Source: Blastococcus sp. CPCC 205250 (GTDB lineage: Bacteria; Actinomycetota; Actinomycetes; Mycobacteriales; Geodermatophilaceae). From it: a stretch of DNA of 64,000 bases. Within the stretch, counting starts at the first letter, position 1, and every line of letters starts with the position of its first letter. Where the stretch lies: positions 62,001 to 126,000 of the forward strand of contig NZ_JABGCG010000003.1 of assembly GCF_019799925.1 (NCBI RefSeq), written 5' to 3'. A program made the position numbers and the translations under genes. This document shows, in pieces, positions 15,646 through 26,230 of this stretch. Below the pieces are notes generated by a model. That model saw only the letters and a list, made by a program, of their open reading frames with translations. It was not told the origin of the DNA and searched no databases.

Positions 15646-17499
15646 TCAGACGAGTGGGTCCAGACCGTCGTCGGGCGGGAGCAGCCCGGCGTCCACCGGC
15701 GGGCGGTGCGGCTGGTCCAGCCCGCGCATGCGCGCGGCGTGCAGGGCCAGGAGCAGGTTCAGCCGCAGCGTCGGGTCGGTGGTGAAGGGGCCGAGCAGCC
15801 GCTCGAGCTTGCCGATGCGGTAGCGCATCGTGTTGTAGTGGAAGTGCAGCCGGCGGGCGGACTCCGCGACGTTGAGGTTGGTCTCCAGCAGCACCCGCAG
15901 CGTCTCGCGCAGGTCGGCGGAGTCCGGGTCGGTCGCGTCGGCCAGCGCGCCGAGCACCTCGTCGACGTAGGTCCGCAGCTCGGTGCTGTCGGGGATCAGC
16001 GAGAGCAACCGGAAGACGCCGAGCTGGTCGAAGTGGGTGACCGTCGCCGGCCCGTGGATCTCCTGGCCGACGCTGAGCGCCCGCTGCGCCTGCTGGTAGG
16101 CCTCGCCGAGGGCCGAGAGCGACCCGGCGGGCCGGCCGATGCCGGTGGCCAGCACCCGGCCCACCCGCCGCACGCGGGCGTTCACCCGGGAGGTGACCGC
16201 GGCGACCAGCGAACTGATCTCCTCCGGGCTGCGCCCGTCCAGCGGCAGCACGGTGACGATCTCGGTCGACAGCCCGGCCACGGCCGCGCCGGCGACCTCG
16301 CCCTCCAGCGCCGAGCGCCAGCCGTCGGCCAGCCGGTCGAGGACGTCGAGGGCACGGGTGGGGTCGGCCGTCGGGTCCGCGGCGGTCTCGGTCGCGGTCA
16401 CGAGGACGACGACGGGCCCGTCCAGCCGCCAGCCGAACGAGCGGGTCTGGGCCAGCACCCGCTCGGTGTGCCGCAGCGACCCGGCGACCAGCCGCCGCAC
16501 GAGGTCGCCCTGGAAGCGCAGCTCGACCGAGTGCACGGCCTGCTGGCGGATCACCGACAGCGCGGCCACCACGGCTGCCCGCTCCAGGACCCCGCCGGCG
16601 CCCCACAGCAGCGGGCCGGTGCGGTGCACGGCCACCAGCCACCCCTGCCGCTGCTCCCCGGCCACGATCGGCGCGACGGCGTACTCGCCGATCCCGCCGG
16701 GCAGCTGGTGGTGGCCGGGCACGAGCAGGATGCCGTCGGCCGGTGAGAGGTCGGCGTCGGCCAGCACCTCGGCGGGGGTGACCACTGCCTGCACGGCGCG
16801 CTGCCCGGAGATGCGGCGCGCGGGGGCCATCTCGGCCATCAGGTCGTCGGCGGCGGCGTCGAGCAGCCACAGCCAGTCGCTGATCTCCTCGACGTCGTCG
16901 GCCGGCCCCGCGCTGGTGACGATCTCGCGGTCGGGGCCGAGCCCGAGCACCGCGGCGCCCTCCAGGTAGTTGGCCAGCTGGTCGGTGACCTCGGCCAGCC
17001 CGCCGCCGCTGAGGGCGACGTCGATGAACTGGTCGTGCATCCGCAGGGACAGCGCCAGCGCCTCGCCCTGCTTGGCGACGACGGCGCCGAGGACCTCGGA
17101 CACGACCTCGTCCATGCGCGCGGTGGCCGGCACGGCGAGCACCGGGAAGCCGCGCCGGTCGGCCTCGGCGAGCACCTCGGGAGGCACGGGCGCCGGCCCC
17201 TCCGTGCGGCGGTAGGCCAGCCCCGCGGTGCCCATGGAGACCAGCCGCTCCACGAGGGCCCGGCAGTTCACCGCGTCCGCCGGCGGCAGCCGGGCGCCGA
17301 GGACGACGAGCACGTCGGGGCCCGCGACCGAGAGCGGGTCGGCCGGGTCGTCGACCACCATGTGCCGGACCAGCCGCTGGCGGCCGCCCTCGCCGGCGAC
17401 GACTTCCGTGCCGGTCAGGCCCGGCAGCCCCAGTGCCTCCTCGAGGGTCAGCCCGGAGCGCTCCTGCCAGCTCGCGTGCTGGGGGCGGACGTCGGTCAC
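15646..17499 (-). CDS. PucR-family transcriptional regulator
   Basis: 617 residues from the GTG at 17499, with GAGGA seven bases upstream. The N-terminal PucR domain (LTLEEALGLPGLTGTEVVAG, VLVVLGARLPP) precedes a central CdaR/GGDEF-like domain (FQGDLVRRLVAGSL and ATGIGRPAGSLSALGEAYQQ). The C-terminal helix-turn-helix is TLRVLLETNLNVAESARRLH then FHYNTMRYRIGKLERLLG, the PucR HTH_30 signature. Relatives activate purine or amino-acid catabolic genes in response to metabolites. The divergent AllH-like gene and the nearby adenosine deaminase remnant point to purine or ureide metabolism here. Confidence 0.88.
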   Translation of the reverse strand: MTDVRPQHASWQERSGLTLEEALGLPGLTGTEVVAGEGGRQRLVRHMVVDDPADPLSVAGPDVLVVLGARLPPADAVNCRALVERLVSMGTAGLAYRRTEGPAPVPPEVLAEADRRGFPVLAVPATARMDEVVSEVLGAVVAKQGEALALSLRMHDQFIDVALSGGGLAEVTDQLANYLEGAAVLGLGPDREIVTSAGPADDVEEISDWLWLLDAAADDLMAEMAPARRISGQRAVQAVVTPAEVLADADLSPADGILLVPGHHQLPGGIGEYAVAPIVAGEQRQGWLVAVHRTGPLLWGAGGVLERAAVVAALSVIRQQAVHSVELRFQGDLVRRLVAGSLRHTERVLAQTRSFGWRLDGPVVVLVTATETAADPTADPTRALDVLDRLADGWRSALEGEVAGAAVAGLSTEIVTVLPLDGRSPEEISSLVAAVTSRVNARVRRVGRVLATGIGRPAGSLSALGEAYQQAQRALSVGQEIHGPATVTHFDQLGVFRLLSLIPDSTELRTYVDEVLGALADATDPDSADLRETLRVLLETNLNVAESARRLHFHYNTMRYRIGKLERLLGPFTTDPTLRLNLLLALHAARMRGLDQPHRPPVDAGLLPPDDGLDPLV

Positions 17500-17903
17500 C
17501 GGGGGGTCCTCTGCGGCTCGCAGAGCGGCGTGTTTGACTCCTGGACGACCGGGGTACGCCCTCTCGTTGCCTTCACCAAGCGGAGTCGTGCCGTCACTGC
17601 GCGTGCCCCTCCCCTGCGAGTCGTGACAGTTCGTGACTGTCTGACCCTGCAACGCTTGTGTGGTCGCTCCACGATTGGCGCCATTCTGTCAGGAGTCCCC
17701 GTCCGGCCGGGTCCATTCTTGGCGACATCCGCCATATTTCGGCCCGCGACGCGCCGAATACGTTCGAGCTCCGGATCCACTCCGACCGCTGGATGGTAGG
17801 CGGCCACCGCTCCCCCGGTGTCCCGACCCCCGACGATCGGGCGGCACCGGACGGGAGCACCGTCAGGGGGAGCTCTCGCTGCTCCGACGGAGAAGGGCCT
17901 CCG
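17500..17903. promoter_or_regulatory. 404-base divergent promoter region between pucR and the AllH-like gene
   Basis: No convincing gene lies here. It holds a direct repeat of TCGTGAC(A/T)GT at 17621-17640 that also forms an inverted repeat GACAGT-N5-ACTGTC (17625-17641), a plausible regulator site 122 bases from the pucR start. It also holds a small palindrome CGAA-N4-TTCG near 17757. Base composition is less GC-rich around 17570-17760 than in the flanking genes, as expected for promoters. Confidence 0.5.
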
Positions 17904-18899
17904 ATGCGCACCATCGACGACACCACCCCGGCGCCCGCCGGTCCCGAGAGCACCCGGGGCCAGGCCGCGCGCGCCGGCGTGCCGACCATCCCACTCCCCC
18001 GCGAGTCCGCGCAGGCCACTGCGCGCACCGCTCCCGTCTCCCGGGTCGCCACCGCGGTGCCGGCCTCGGCCAGCACCGGCGTGGCCGAGCTGCTGCGCGG
18101 GCCCGTCCGGCCGGCGCGCGTGCTCATGAGCGTGCCCGCCGCCGTCTACCTGCAGGTGACCACCGACCGGGGGCCCGACGTCGTCGGCGTCCTCACCAGC
18201 GACGCCGCCCGGCTGCCGCTGGGCTGCGTCCTCTTCCGGCCCAGCAACGGCCGCCCGCTCGTGGCGCTGCCCGCCGGCGCCGCGGCGGAGGTCGGCGGCG
18301 GCCGCATCGTCGTCGGCGACCTCGCCGTCAGTGCCGCGGCGTGGTGGGACCCGCGGCCGAAGCTCCCGAGCCCGCGGCCGGCGCTGCTGCCGGAGGGCGT
18401 CCGCCAGCTGCGCAGCGAACTCTACGGCGAGGGCCCGCACAGCGCCTTCAACCTGCCGGGCCTGCCCGGCGGTCCGGGCGGCCCGCTGGCCGCGCTGCGC
18501 GGAGCTGTCCGCCGTGCCGACCTCGACGCCGCGCTGCGCACCGCCACCCGGCTGATCGGGCTCGGCCCGGGGCTGACCCCGGCCGGCGACGACGTCATGG
18601 CGGGGACGATGGCCGGCCTGGTCCTCCTCGGACACCCGGCCGCCGAGCGCTTCTCCGCCGGCGTCTACGGCCTGGCGGTCGGCCGGACCACCGAGCTCTC
18701 CCGGGCCCTGCTGCGGCACGCCGCCGCCGGACGGGTCAGCGGCGAGTACGCCGCGGTCCTGCACGGGCTGGTGGGCGAGCGCCCGCTCGGCCCGGCGATC
18801 GCCGGGCTCATGGCCACCGGCTCCACCAGCGGCCGCGCCCTCGCCCTGGGGCTGTCCACCGCGATCGACCTGGTCGAGCGGACGACGCGTCCGCGCTGA
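17904..18899 (+). CDS. DUF2877 / AllH-like protein
   Basis: 331 residues from the ATG at 17904, with GGAGAAGG upstream. The first 75 residues are Ala/Pro/Thr-rich and probably disordered. The conserved part includes FRPSNGRPLVALPAG, GPHSAFNLPGLPG, LIGLGPGLTPAGDDVMAGTM and GRTTELSRALLRHAAAGRVS. The GLGPGLTPxGDD motif is the hallmark of DUF2877, the family of AllH, a subunit of the oxamate carbamoyltransferase acting at the end of anaerobic allantoin breakdown. No AllF/FdrA or AllG partner is in this window, so the reaction is uncertain. The divergent PucR is the likely regulator. Confidence 0.8.
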   Translation: MRTIDDTTPAPAGPESTRGQAARAGVPTIPLPRESAQATARTAPVSRVATAVPASASTGVAELLRGPVRPARVLMSVPAAVYLQVTTDRGPDVVGVLTSDAARLPLGCVLFRPSNGRPLVALPAGAAAEVGGGRIVVGDLAVSAAAWWDPRPKLPSPRPALLPEGVRQLRSELYGEGPHSAFNLPGLPGGPGGPLAALRGAVRRADLDAALRTATRLIGLGPGLTPAGDDVMAGTMAGLVLLGHPAAERFSAGVYGLAVGRTTELSRALLRHAAAGRVSGEYAAVLHGLVGERPLGPAIAGLMATGSTSGRALALGLSTAIDLVERTTRPR

Positions 18900-18910
18900 G
18901 CACCTCCGCC

Positions 18911-18944
18911 GCGAGCCCCCATCCCACCCGGGGTGGGGGCTCGC
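18911..18944 (+). terminator. Hairpin terminator after the AllH-like gene
   Basis: Arms GCGAGCCCCCA and TGGGGGCTCGC pair perfectly, with further CCCACCC/GGGGTGGG pairing inside the loop, 11 bases past the stop. Confidence 0.75.
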
Positions 18945-18990
18945 GCGCGTCCGGGGCACCGATGGGTCCGGCGACCCGTCGACGTCTCCC

Positions 18991-19030
18991 CTCCGATGTC
19001 CCCCTCCCATGTCCCCCCTCCCATGTCCCC
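18991..19030. repeat. Short pyrimidine-rich tandem repeat
   Basis: Three near-identical copies of a 13-14-base unit (CTCCGATGTCCCC, then CTCCCATGTCCCC with variable C-run length) lie just upstream of the DUF4287 gene. Each copy carries an ATG with no ribosome-binding site. C-run length differs between copies, the pattern expected of slippage. Confidence 0.7.
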
Positions 19031-19051
19031 GCAGACACCCCAGGAGCTGAC

Positions 19052-19342
19052 ATGTCCTTCCAGGCCTACCTCGACGCGATCGAGCAGAAGACCGGCCTCA
19101 CGCCCCGCCAGCTGCTCGACCAGGCCCGCGAGCGCGGGTTCGACGGGCCCGCCACGAAGGCCGGCCCGGTGCTGGCCTGGCTGGCCGAGGAGCACGGGCT
19201 CGGCCGCGGCCACGGGATGGCCCTGGTCCACGTCATCAAGAACGGGCCGGGGATCGGCACGAAGCACGTCGGCAGCAGCGGTTCCCACCGCGACGAGTCG
19301 GACACCCTGTGGCTGGACGGGAAGGCGACCCGCCCGGCCTGA
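19052..19342 (+). CDS. DUF4287 domain protein
   Basis: 96 residues from the ATG at 19052, with CAGGAG 6 bases upstream. The family pattern is clear: MSFQAYLDAIEQKTGLTPRQ, GFDGPATKAGPVLAWLAEEH and LGRGHGMALVHVIKNG, with a short divergent C-terminus. DUF4287 proteins are small helical cytoplasmic proteins found alone or beside START/AHSA1-type domains; their role is not known. It stands between the AllH-like gene and the convergent hisG gene, 4 bases from the hisG stop. Confidence 0.85.
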   Translation: MSFQAYLDAIEQKTGLTPRQLLDQARERGFDGPATKAGPVLAWLAEEHGLGRGHGMALVHVIKNGPGIGTKHVGSSGSHRDESDTLWLDGKATRPA

Positions 19343-19346
19343 GCGC

Positions 19347-20213
19347 TCAGATGCGGCAGGCGTGGATGCTCGTGACGAGGATGGCGCGGGCGCCGAGCTC
19401 CCACAGCTCGTCCATGAGCCGGTTGGTCTCGGTCTGGCGCACCATGGCCCGGACCGCCGACCAGCCCTCGGTCTGCAGCGGGCTGACCGTCGGCCCCTCG
19501 AGCCCCGGGGTGATCGCCGTCGCCTGCTCCAGCAGGGAGTTCGGGCAGTCGTAGTCCAGGAGCACGTACTGCCGGGCCACGAGCACGCCGCGCAGCCGGC
19601 GGCGCAGCTGGGCGACGGCGGGGCTCTCCTCGGCGCCACCGCGGCGGACGAGCACGGCCTCGCTGGTCAGCACCGGCTCGCCGATGATGTGCAGCCCGGC
19701 CGCCCGCAGCGTCGTCCCGGTCTCCACCACGTCGCAGACGGCGTCGGCCACGCCCAGCCGGCAGGCGGTCTCCACCGCGCCGTCGAGCTTGACCACGCCG
19801 GCGTCGATCCCGTTCTCGTCCAGGTAGCGCTGGAGCAGCACCGGGTAGGCGGTCGCGATCCGCTTGCCGGCGAGCTGCTCCAGCTCCTCGATGCCCGACT
19901 CCAGCGGACTGGCGAAGCGGAACGACGACCGGCCGAAGCCCAGCGGCATGACCTCGACCGTCGAGGAGCCCGCGCCCTCGGCCGGCGCGGTCTCCAGCAG
20001 CATGTCCCGGCCGGTGATGCCGACGTCGAGGGTGCCGGAGGCGACGTAGACGGCGATGTCACGCGGGCGCAGGTAGAAGAACTCGGTGTCGCTGTCGGGG
20101 TCGTAGACGGCGAGGTCCTTGGTGCTGCGCCGCTGCCGGTAGCCGCTCTCGGCCAACATCTCGGCGGCAGGCTCGCTCAGGGCTCCCTTGTTGGGGACGG
20201 CGACGCGCAGCAC
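19347..20213 (-). CDS. hisG: ATP phosphoribosyltransferase (long form)
   Basis: First enzyme of histidine biosynthesis, joining ATP and PRPP. 288 residues, the long HisG form with a C-terminal ACT-like domain for histidine feedback. Motifs: MLRVAVPNKGALSEPAAEML, GTLDVGITGRDML, KRIATAYPVLLQRYL, DVVETGTTLRAAGL (PRPP loop) and LEGPTVSPLQ at the start of the regulatory domain. It ends the rpe-rib-hisE-hisG gene string, 39 bases after hisE, so it is probably co-transcribed with riboflavin genes. Confidence 0.96.
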   Translation of the reverse strand: MLRVAVPNKGALSEPAAEMLAESGYRQRRSTKDLAVYDPDSDTEFFYLRPRDIAVYVASGTLDVGITGRDMLLETAPAEGAGSSTVEVMPLGFGRSSFRFASPLESGIEELEQLAGKRIATAYPVLLQRYLDENGIDAGVVKLDGAVETACRLGVADAVCDVVETGTTLRAAGLHIIGEPVLTSEAVLVRRGGAEESPAVAQLRRRLRGVLVARQYVLLDYDCPNSLLEQATAITPGLEGPTVSPLQTEGWSAVRAMVRQTETNRLMDELWELGARAILVTSIHACRI

Positions 20214-20252
20214 GGTGGGAACTCCTCGCTCAGGGGGGTGATCAGACGCTGA

Positions 20253-22967
<2,715 letters not shown>

Positions 22968-22969
22968 AC

Positions 22970-24010
22970 TCAGCTCCTCCCGTCCGGGCGCAGCCGGATC
23001 TCGACGTCCTGGCCCCGCCGTGCGACGTCGGTGACCGTCAGGGACAGCGCGCCGGTGATGGAGGTGATTCCCAGGTCGCCCACGAGGGGGGTGCCGGCGC
23101 CGAGGAGCGTGGGCGCCAGGTGCAGCACGGCCTCGTCGACCAGGCCCTCCCGCAGGAAGGCGGCGGCCAGCGTCGGCCCGCCCTCCAGCAGCAGCCGGCG
23201 GACGTCGCGGTCGTACAGCTCGGCGAGCAGCTCCGCCGCCGTCGGCGCGGCGCTGACCAGGGTGGGTGCGGCGTCGTCCAGGACGCGGGCGGTGCGGGGC
23301 AGCCGGCCTCGCCGGTCGACCACGACGCGCAGCGGCTGGCGGGCGGCATCGGTCCCGTCGGGGCGGCGGACGGTCAGCTGCGGGTCGTCGGTCACCGCCG
23401 TCCCGGAGCCGACGACGACCGCGTCACAGGTGCTGCGCAGCCGGTGCACCGCCTCCCGCGCCTCGGCGCCGGTCACCCAGCGGCTGCTGCCGTCGGCGGC
23501 GGCGACCCGGCCGTCGAGGGTGGCCGCGACCTTCCACACGACGTAGGGCCGGTGCTCGCGGACCGCGGTCAGCCAGGACGCCAGCGCCCCCGCCTCGGCT
23601 GCGGCGCGCTCCAGCCCCACCTCGACCTGGACCCCGGAGTCGCGCAGCCGCTGCGCGCCGCCGGCGGCCCGGCTGGTCGGCTCCGGGACGGCGATCACGA
23701 CGCGGGCGACACCGGCGGCCAGCAGGGCGTCGGCGCACGGCCCGGTGCGGCCGGTGTGCGCGCAGGGCTCCAGCGTGACGACCGCGGTGCCGCCCCGGGC
23801 CCGCTCCCCCGCCTCGGCGAGTGCGGCGATCTCGGCGTGCGGGCCGCCGGGCGGGGCGGTGGCGCCCTCCCCCACCGGCGTGCCGTCGGCGGCGAGCACC
23901 ACGGCGCCGACCGGCGGGTTGGGGCTGGTCGCGCCGAGCACCGACTCGCCGAGGGCCAGCGCACGCGCCATGGCGATGCGCTCCGCCCAGGCGGCGGTCG
24001 CGGCGGTCAC
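22970..24010 (-). CDS. ribD: Bifunctional deaminase/reductase of riboflavin synthesis
   Basis: 346 residues. The N-terminal cytidine-deaminase-like domain has the zinc site PHAEIAAL and [18 protein letters not shown]. The C-terminal dihydrofolate-reductase-like domain has [58 protein letters not shown] and [14 protein letters not shown]. It performs the second and third steps after GTP opening. The GTG at 24010 overlaps the rpe stop by 4 bases. Confidence 0.95.
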   Translation of the reverse strand: MTAATAAWAERIAMARALALGESVLGATSPNPPVGAVVLAADGTPVGEGATAPPGGPHAEIAALAEAGERARGGTAVVTLEPCAHTGRTGPCADALLAAGVARVVIAVPEPTSRAAGGAQRLRDSGVQVEVGLERAAAEAGALASWLTAVREHRPYVVWKVAATLDGRVAAADGSSRWVTGAEAREAVHRLRSTCDAVVVGSGTAVTDDPQLTVRRPDGTDAARQPLRVVVDRRGRLPRTARVLDDAAPTLVSAAPTAAELLAELYDRDVRRLLLEGGPTLAAAFLREGLVDEAVLHLAPTLLGAGTPLVGDLGITSITGALSLTVTDVARRGQDVEIRLRPDGRS

Positions 24011-24681
24011 CGGGACAGCGCCGCGGCGGCCTGCGCGCGCAGGGCCGCGATGGCGCGGGCGGGGTCCTCGGCGCCGTAGACGGCCGACCCGGCGACGAAG
24101 ACGTCGGCACCGGCCTCGGCGGCCTGCTCGATGGTGTCGGCGTTGATGCCGCCGTCGACCTCGACGAACAGCTGCAGGTGGCCGGTGTCGACCAGCTCGC
24201 GGGCGCGACGGACCTTGGGCAGCACGTCGGCGATGAACGACTGGCCGCCGAAGCCGGGCTCGACCGTCATGACCAGCAGGGTGTCGAAGTCACGCAGGAC
24301 CTCGACGTAGTCCTCCAGCGGCGTCCCCGGCTTGATCGCCAGGCCGGCCAGGGCACCGGCGGCGCGCAGGTCCCGGGCGACGTCGCGGGGGTCGCCGGTG
24401 CAGGCCTCGGCGTGGACCGTGACGTTGCGGGCGCCGAGCTCGGCGTAGCCGGGGGCCCAGCGCTCCGGCGCCTCGATCATCAGGTGGCAGTCCAGCGGGA
24501 TCGGGCTCACCGCCTGGATCGCCTCGACCACCGGCCGGCCCAGCGTCAGGTTCGGCACGAAGTGGGCGTCCATCACGTCGACGTGCAGCCAGTCGGCGTC
24601 GGCCACCCGCTGGGTCTCCTCCGCGAGCCGGGCGAAGTCGGCTGACAGCAGGCTCGGGGCGATCAGCGGGGTCCGGGGCAC
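24007..24681 (-). CDS. rpe: Ribulose-phosphate 3-epimerase
   Basis: Interconverts ribulose 5-phosphate and xylulose 5-phosphate; it heads the riboflavin operon, whose RibB half consumes ribulose 5-phosphate. 224 residues, TIM barrel: [34 protein letters not shown] (metal His and catalytic Asp), [26 protein letters not shown] and [20 protein letters not shown]. Start taken at the GTG at 24681; no good ribosome-binding site is visible, so the transcript may be leaderless. Confidence 0.95.
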   Translation of the reverse strand: MPRTPLIAPSLLSADFARLAEETQRVADADWLHVDVMDAHFVPNLTLGRPVVEAIQAVSPIPLDCHLMIEAPERWAPGYAELGARNVTVHAEACTGDPRDVARDLRAAGALAGLAIKPGTPLEDYVEVLRDFDTLLVMTVEPGFGGQSFIADVLPKVRRARELVDTGHLQLFVEVDGGINADTIEQAAEAGADVFVAGSAVYGAEDPARAIAALRAQAAAALSR

Positions 24682-24951
24682 GGGGAACGAGTGTAGGCAG
24701 CGGGCCGCGCGCCTCCCCGGGTGATCTGCGGCGGCAGGCGGGAGGAGGCCGGGACGCACGGGGACGACCTGCCGCTCGACGACGAGGACGGCGGCGCCGA
24801 ACCGGGTCCCGGCCGCGCTCCCCCCTCCTGACCTGGGCGGCACCCGTCCGGGTGGCGTCCGGCCACGGGCAGCGCCCGGCGGCCCGACGCGCGCCTACGG
24901 TGCCGCCATGGGCGTTCACGAGACCTGCTCGGCTCGCAACGCGGGCGCCCG
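24682..24951. other. 270-base gap upstream of rpe with no recognised gene
   Basis: I see no gene, RNA or FMN-riboswitch core here. The stretch presumably holds the promoter for the minus-strand rpe-rib-his operon. A half-site CGGGTGATCTGCGG near 24716-24729 resembles one arm of the hairpin at 26149-26159 but has no partner arm nearby. Confidence 0.4.
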
Positions 24952-25596
24952 GTGAGCGCGCCGGCCGACGCGGTCGACTGGGACCGCGCCGAGCGGGAGG
25001 AGCCGGCGGCGCCAGGTCCGGGCGTGGCCCCTCGTCGTCGCGTGGTTCGGCGGGATGGCCCTGCTGCGGGGTGGCTTCCCCTTCGGGTCCGGCCGCACCG
25101 GCTGGGCGCTGCTGGCCGGGTACCTGCTCGTCGTCGCGGTGCTCCTCGCCGTTGCCCGGACCCGGCCAGGGACCCGCGAGCGCGCCGCGACGGCGTGGCG
25201 GGCGGCGGTGGCGCTGCGCCTGCACGCCGACCCCGGTCCCGGCGTGCGCGAGGTGGCCGACCGGCACGCCCGGACGCTCGCCACCGGCCCTGGCTGCCCT
25301 GGGTGTTCCCGCTCGCCACGGTGGTGCTCGTGCTCGGGGGCCGCTGGGACTCCCTGGTGCCCACCGCGTGCGGCGCCGTCCTCATGGTGGCGGCCGCCGC
25401 TGTGGGGTCCGCGTGGTGGCGTCGGCAGGTCGCCGCCGCCCAGCGGTGGGTGGCCGACCCGCCCGGACCGCTGCGCGACGCGCCTGCGGCGACCCGTCTC
25501 GACCGGTGGACCAGCGGCCGCGGGCTGCTCTGGCCGGTCCTGGCGCTGGTGGTCGCCGGCGTCGGCGCTGGCCTGCTCGCGGCGCTGCTGGCGTGA
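24952..25596 (+). pseudogene. Small membrane protein broken by two compensating frameshifts
   Basis: The frame from the GTG at 24952 is open to the TGA at 25594-25596, but its middle is Arg/Pro/Gly filler. The neighbouring frame there carries real-looking membrane sequence: RAWPLVVAWFGGMALLRGG, GWALLAGYLLVVAVLLAVAR and REVADRHARTL. The first frame resumes sense at about 25290 with WLPWVFPLATVVLVLGG, PTACGAVLMVAAAAVG and GLLWPVLALVVAGVGAGLL. A coherent four-to-five-helix protein therefore needs shifts near 25005 and 25290 that cancel out. Seen: the hydrophobic pattern changing frame. Inferred: a decayed gene, or two indel errors in the sequence. Confidence 0.55.
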
Positions 25597-25623
25597 CGGG
25601 CGGGCGCCCGCCCGGCCGGTGCG

Positions 25624-26121
25624 TCAGTCGCGGTCGGGCAGGGCGACCCAGTCGGCCCAGCTGAGGTCGCGGCCCACGTACCGGGGACGGCGCAGCGGCC
25701 ACCGCTCGGCCAGCCAGCGGGGGACGAACTCGTCGAGCGCGGCCTCGACCTCGGTCGCCGCGAGCCGCCCGACGACCCACCACGAGACCTCGGCGTCGAC
25801 GTCGCCGGCCTTCTCCGGCGGGTCCACGTACACGCAGCCGAGCAGCTCGGTCTCCTCGGCGTCGAGCAGCGCGTAGTTGAAGCTCTCGTGCGCCTCGATC
25901 TCCCGCTCGTGGCGGGCGAGGTCGGCGCGGTCCTCCTCCTCGGACATCGTCGCCGGCGGCCAGCCCCACGCCGCGCCGTAGACCGCCCACAGCCGCTCGC
26001 GGTCCGCCATGACGGCCGGGAAGTCGATGGCGGTGTCCGCCGCCCGGATCGGCCGCAGGTGCTGCCCGGTCGGCAGGTCGGCGCGGAGCGGGTGGACGAA
26101 GTCCTCGGGGAGCCAGGCCAC
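25624..26121 (-). CDS. GNAT-like N-acetyltransferase
   Basis: 165 residues from the GTG at 26121. The pattern is that of a GNAT fold: LRPIRAADTAIDFPAVMADR at the N-terminus, a central strand ESFNYALLDAEETELLGCVY, then DVDAEVSWWVVGRLAATEVE and EFVPRWLAERWPL at the C-terminus. The acetyl-CoA pyrophosphate loop is poorly conserved (VVGRLAATEV), so activity is uncertain. It lies in the interval that splits rsmB from rpe, with a nested hairpin just upstream of it. Confidence 0.65.
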   Translation of the reverse strand: MAWLPEDFVHPLRADLPTGQHLRPIRAADTAIDFPAVMADRERLWAVYGAAWGWPPATMSEEEDRADLARHEREIEAHESFNYALLDAEETELLGCVYVDPPEKAGDVDAEVSWWVVGRLAATEVEAALDEFVPRWLAERWPLRRPRYVGRDLSWADWVALPDRD

Positions 26122-26148
26122 GGCCGGGGACCGTACCGGCGCCCTGCG

Positions 26149-26206
26149 GGTGATGTGCGGTACCGGTGCATCCCGGCACCGGGACCCGCCGGCAGCGCAC
26201 ATCACC
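26149..26206. repeat. Nested inverted repeat upstream of the GNAT gene
   Basis: Outer arms GGTGATGTGCG (26149-26159) and CGCACATCACC (26196-26206) are perfectly complementary. An inner pair, CCGGTGC (26163-26169) and GCACCGG (26176-26182), lies between them. The element fills most of the 109-base gap between rsmB and the GNAT gene and could end rsmB transcription or be an extragenic palindrome. Confidence 0.65.
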
Positions 26207-26230
26207 GGGCGGGCGGTTGCCGGGGGGCGG

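Noticed and set aside
17750..17775. Second SOS box, from the palindrome CGAA-N4-TTCG
   Set aside because: Half-sites are spaced two bases closer than in a LexA box, and the flanking C and G are absent.
17761..17790. tRNA T-loop-like GTTCGAGCTCC
   Set aside because: No acceptor, D- or anticodon arm can be built around it.
24682..24951. FMN riboswitch in front of the riboflavin operon
   Set aside because: None of the conserved riboswitch core segments is visible in the gap upstream of rpe.
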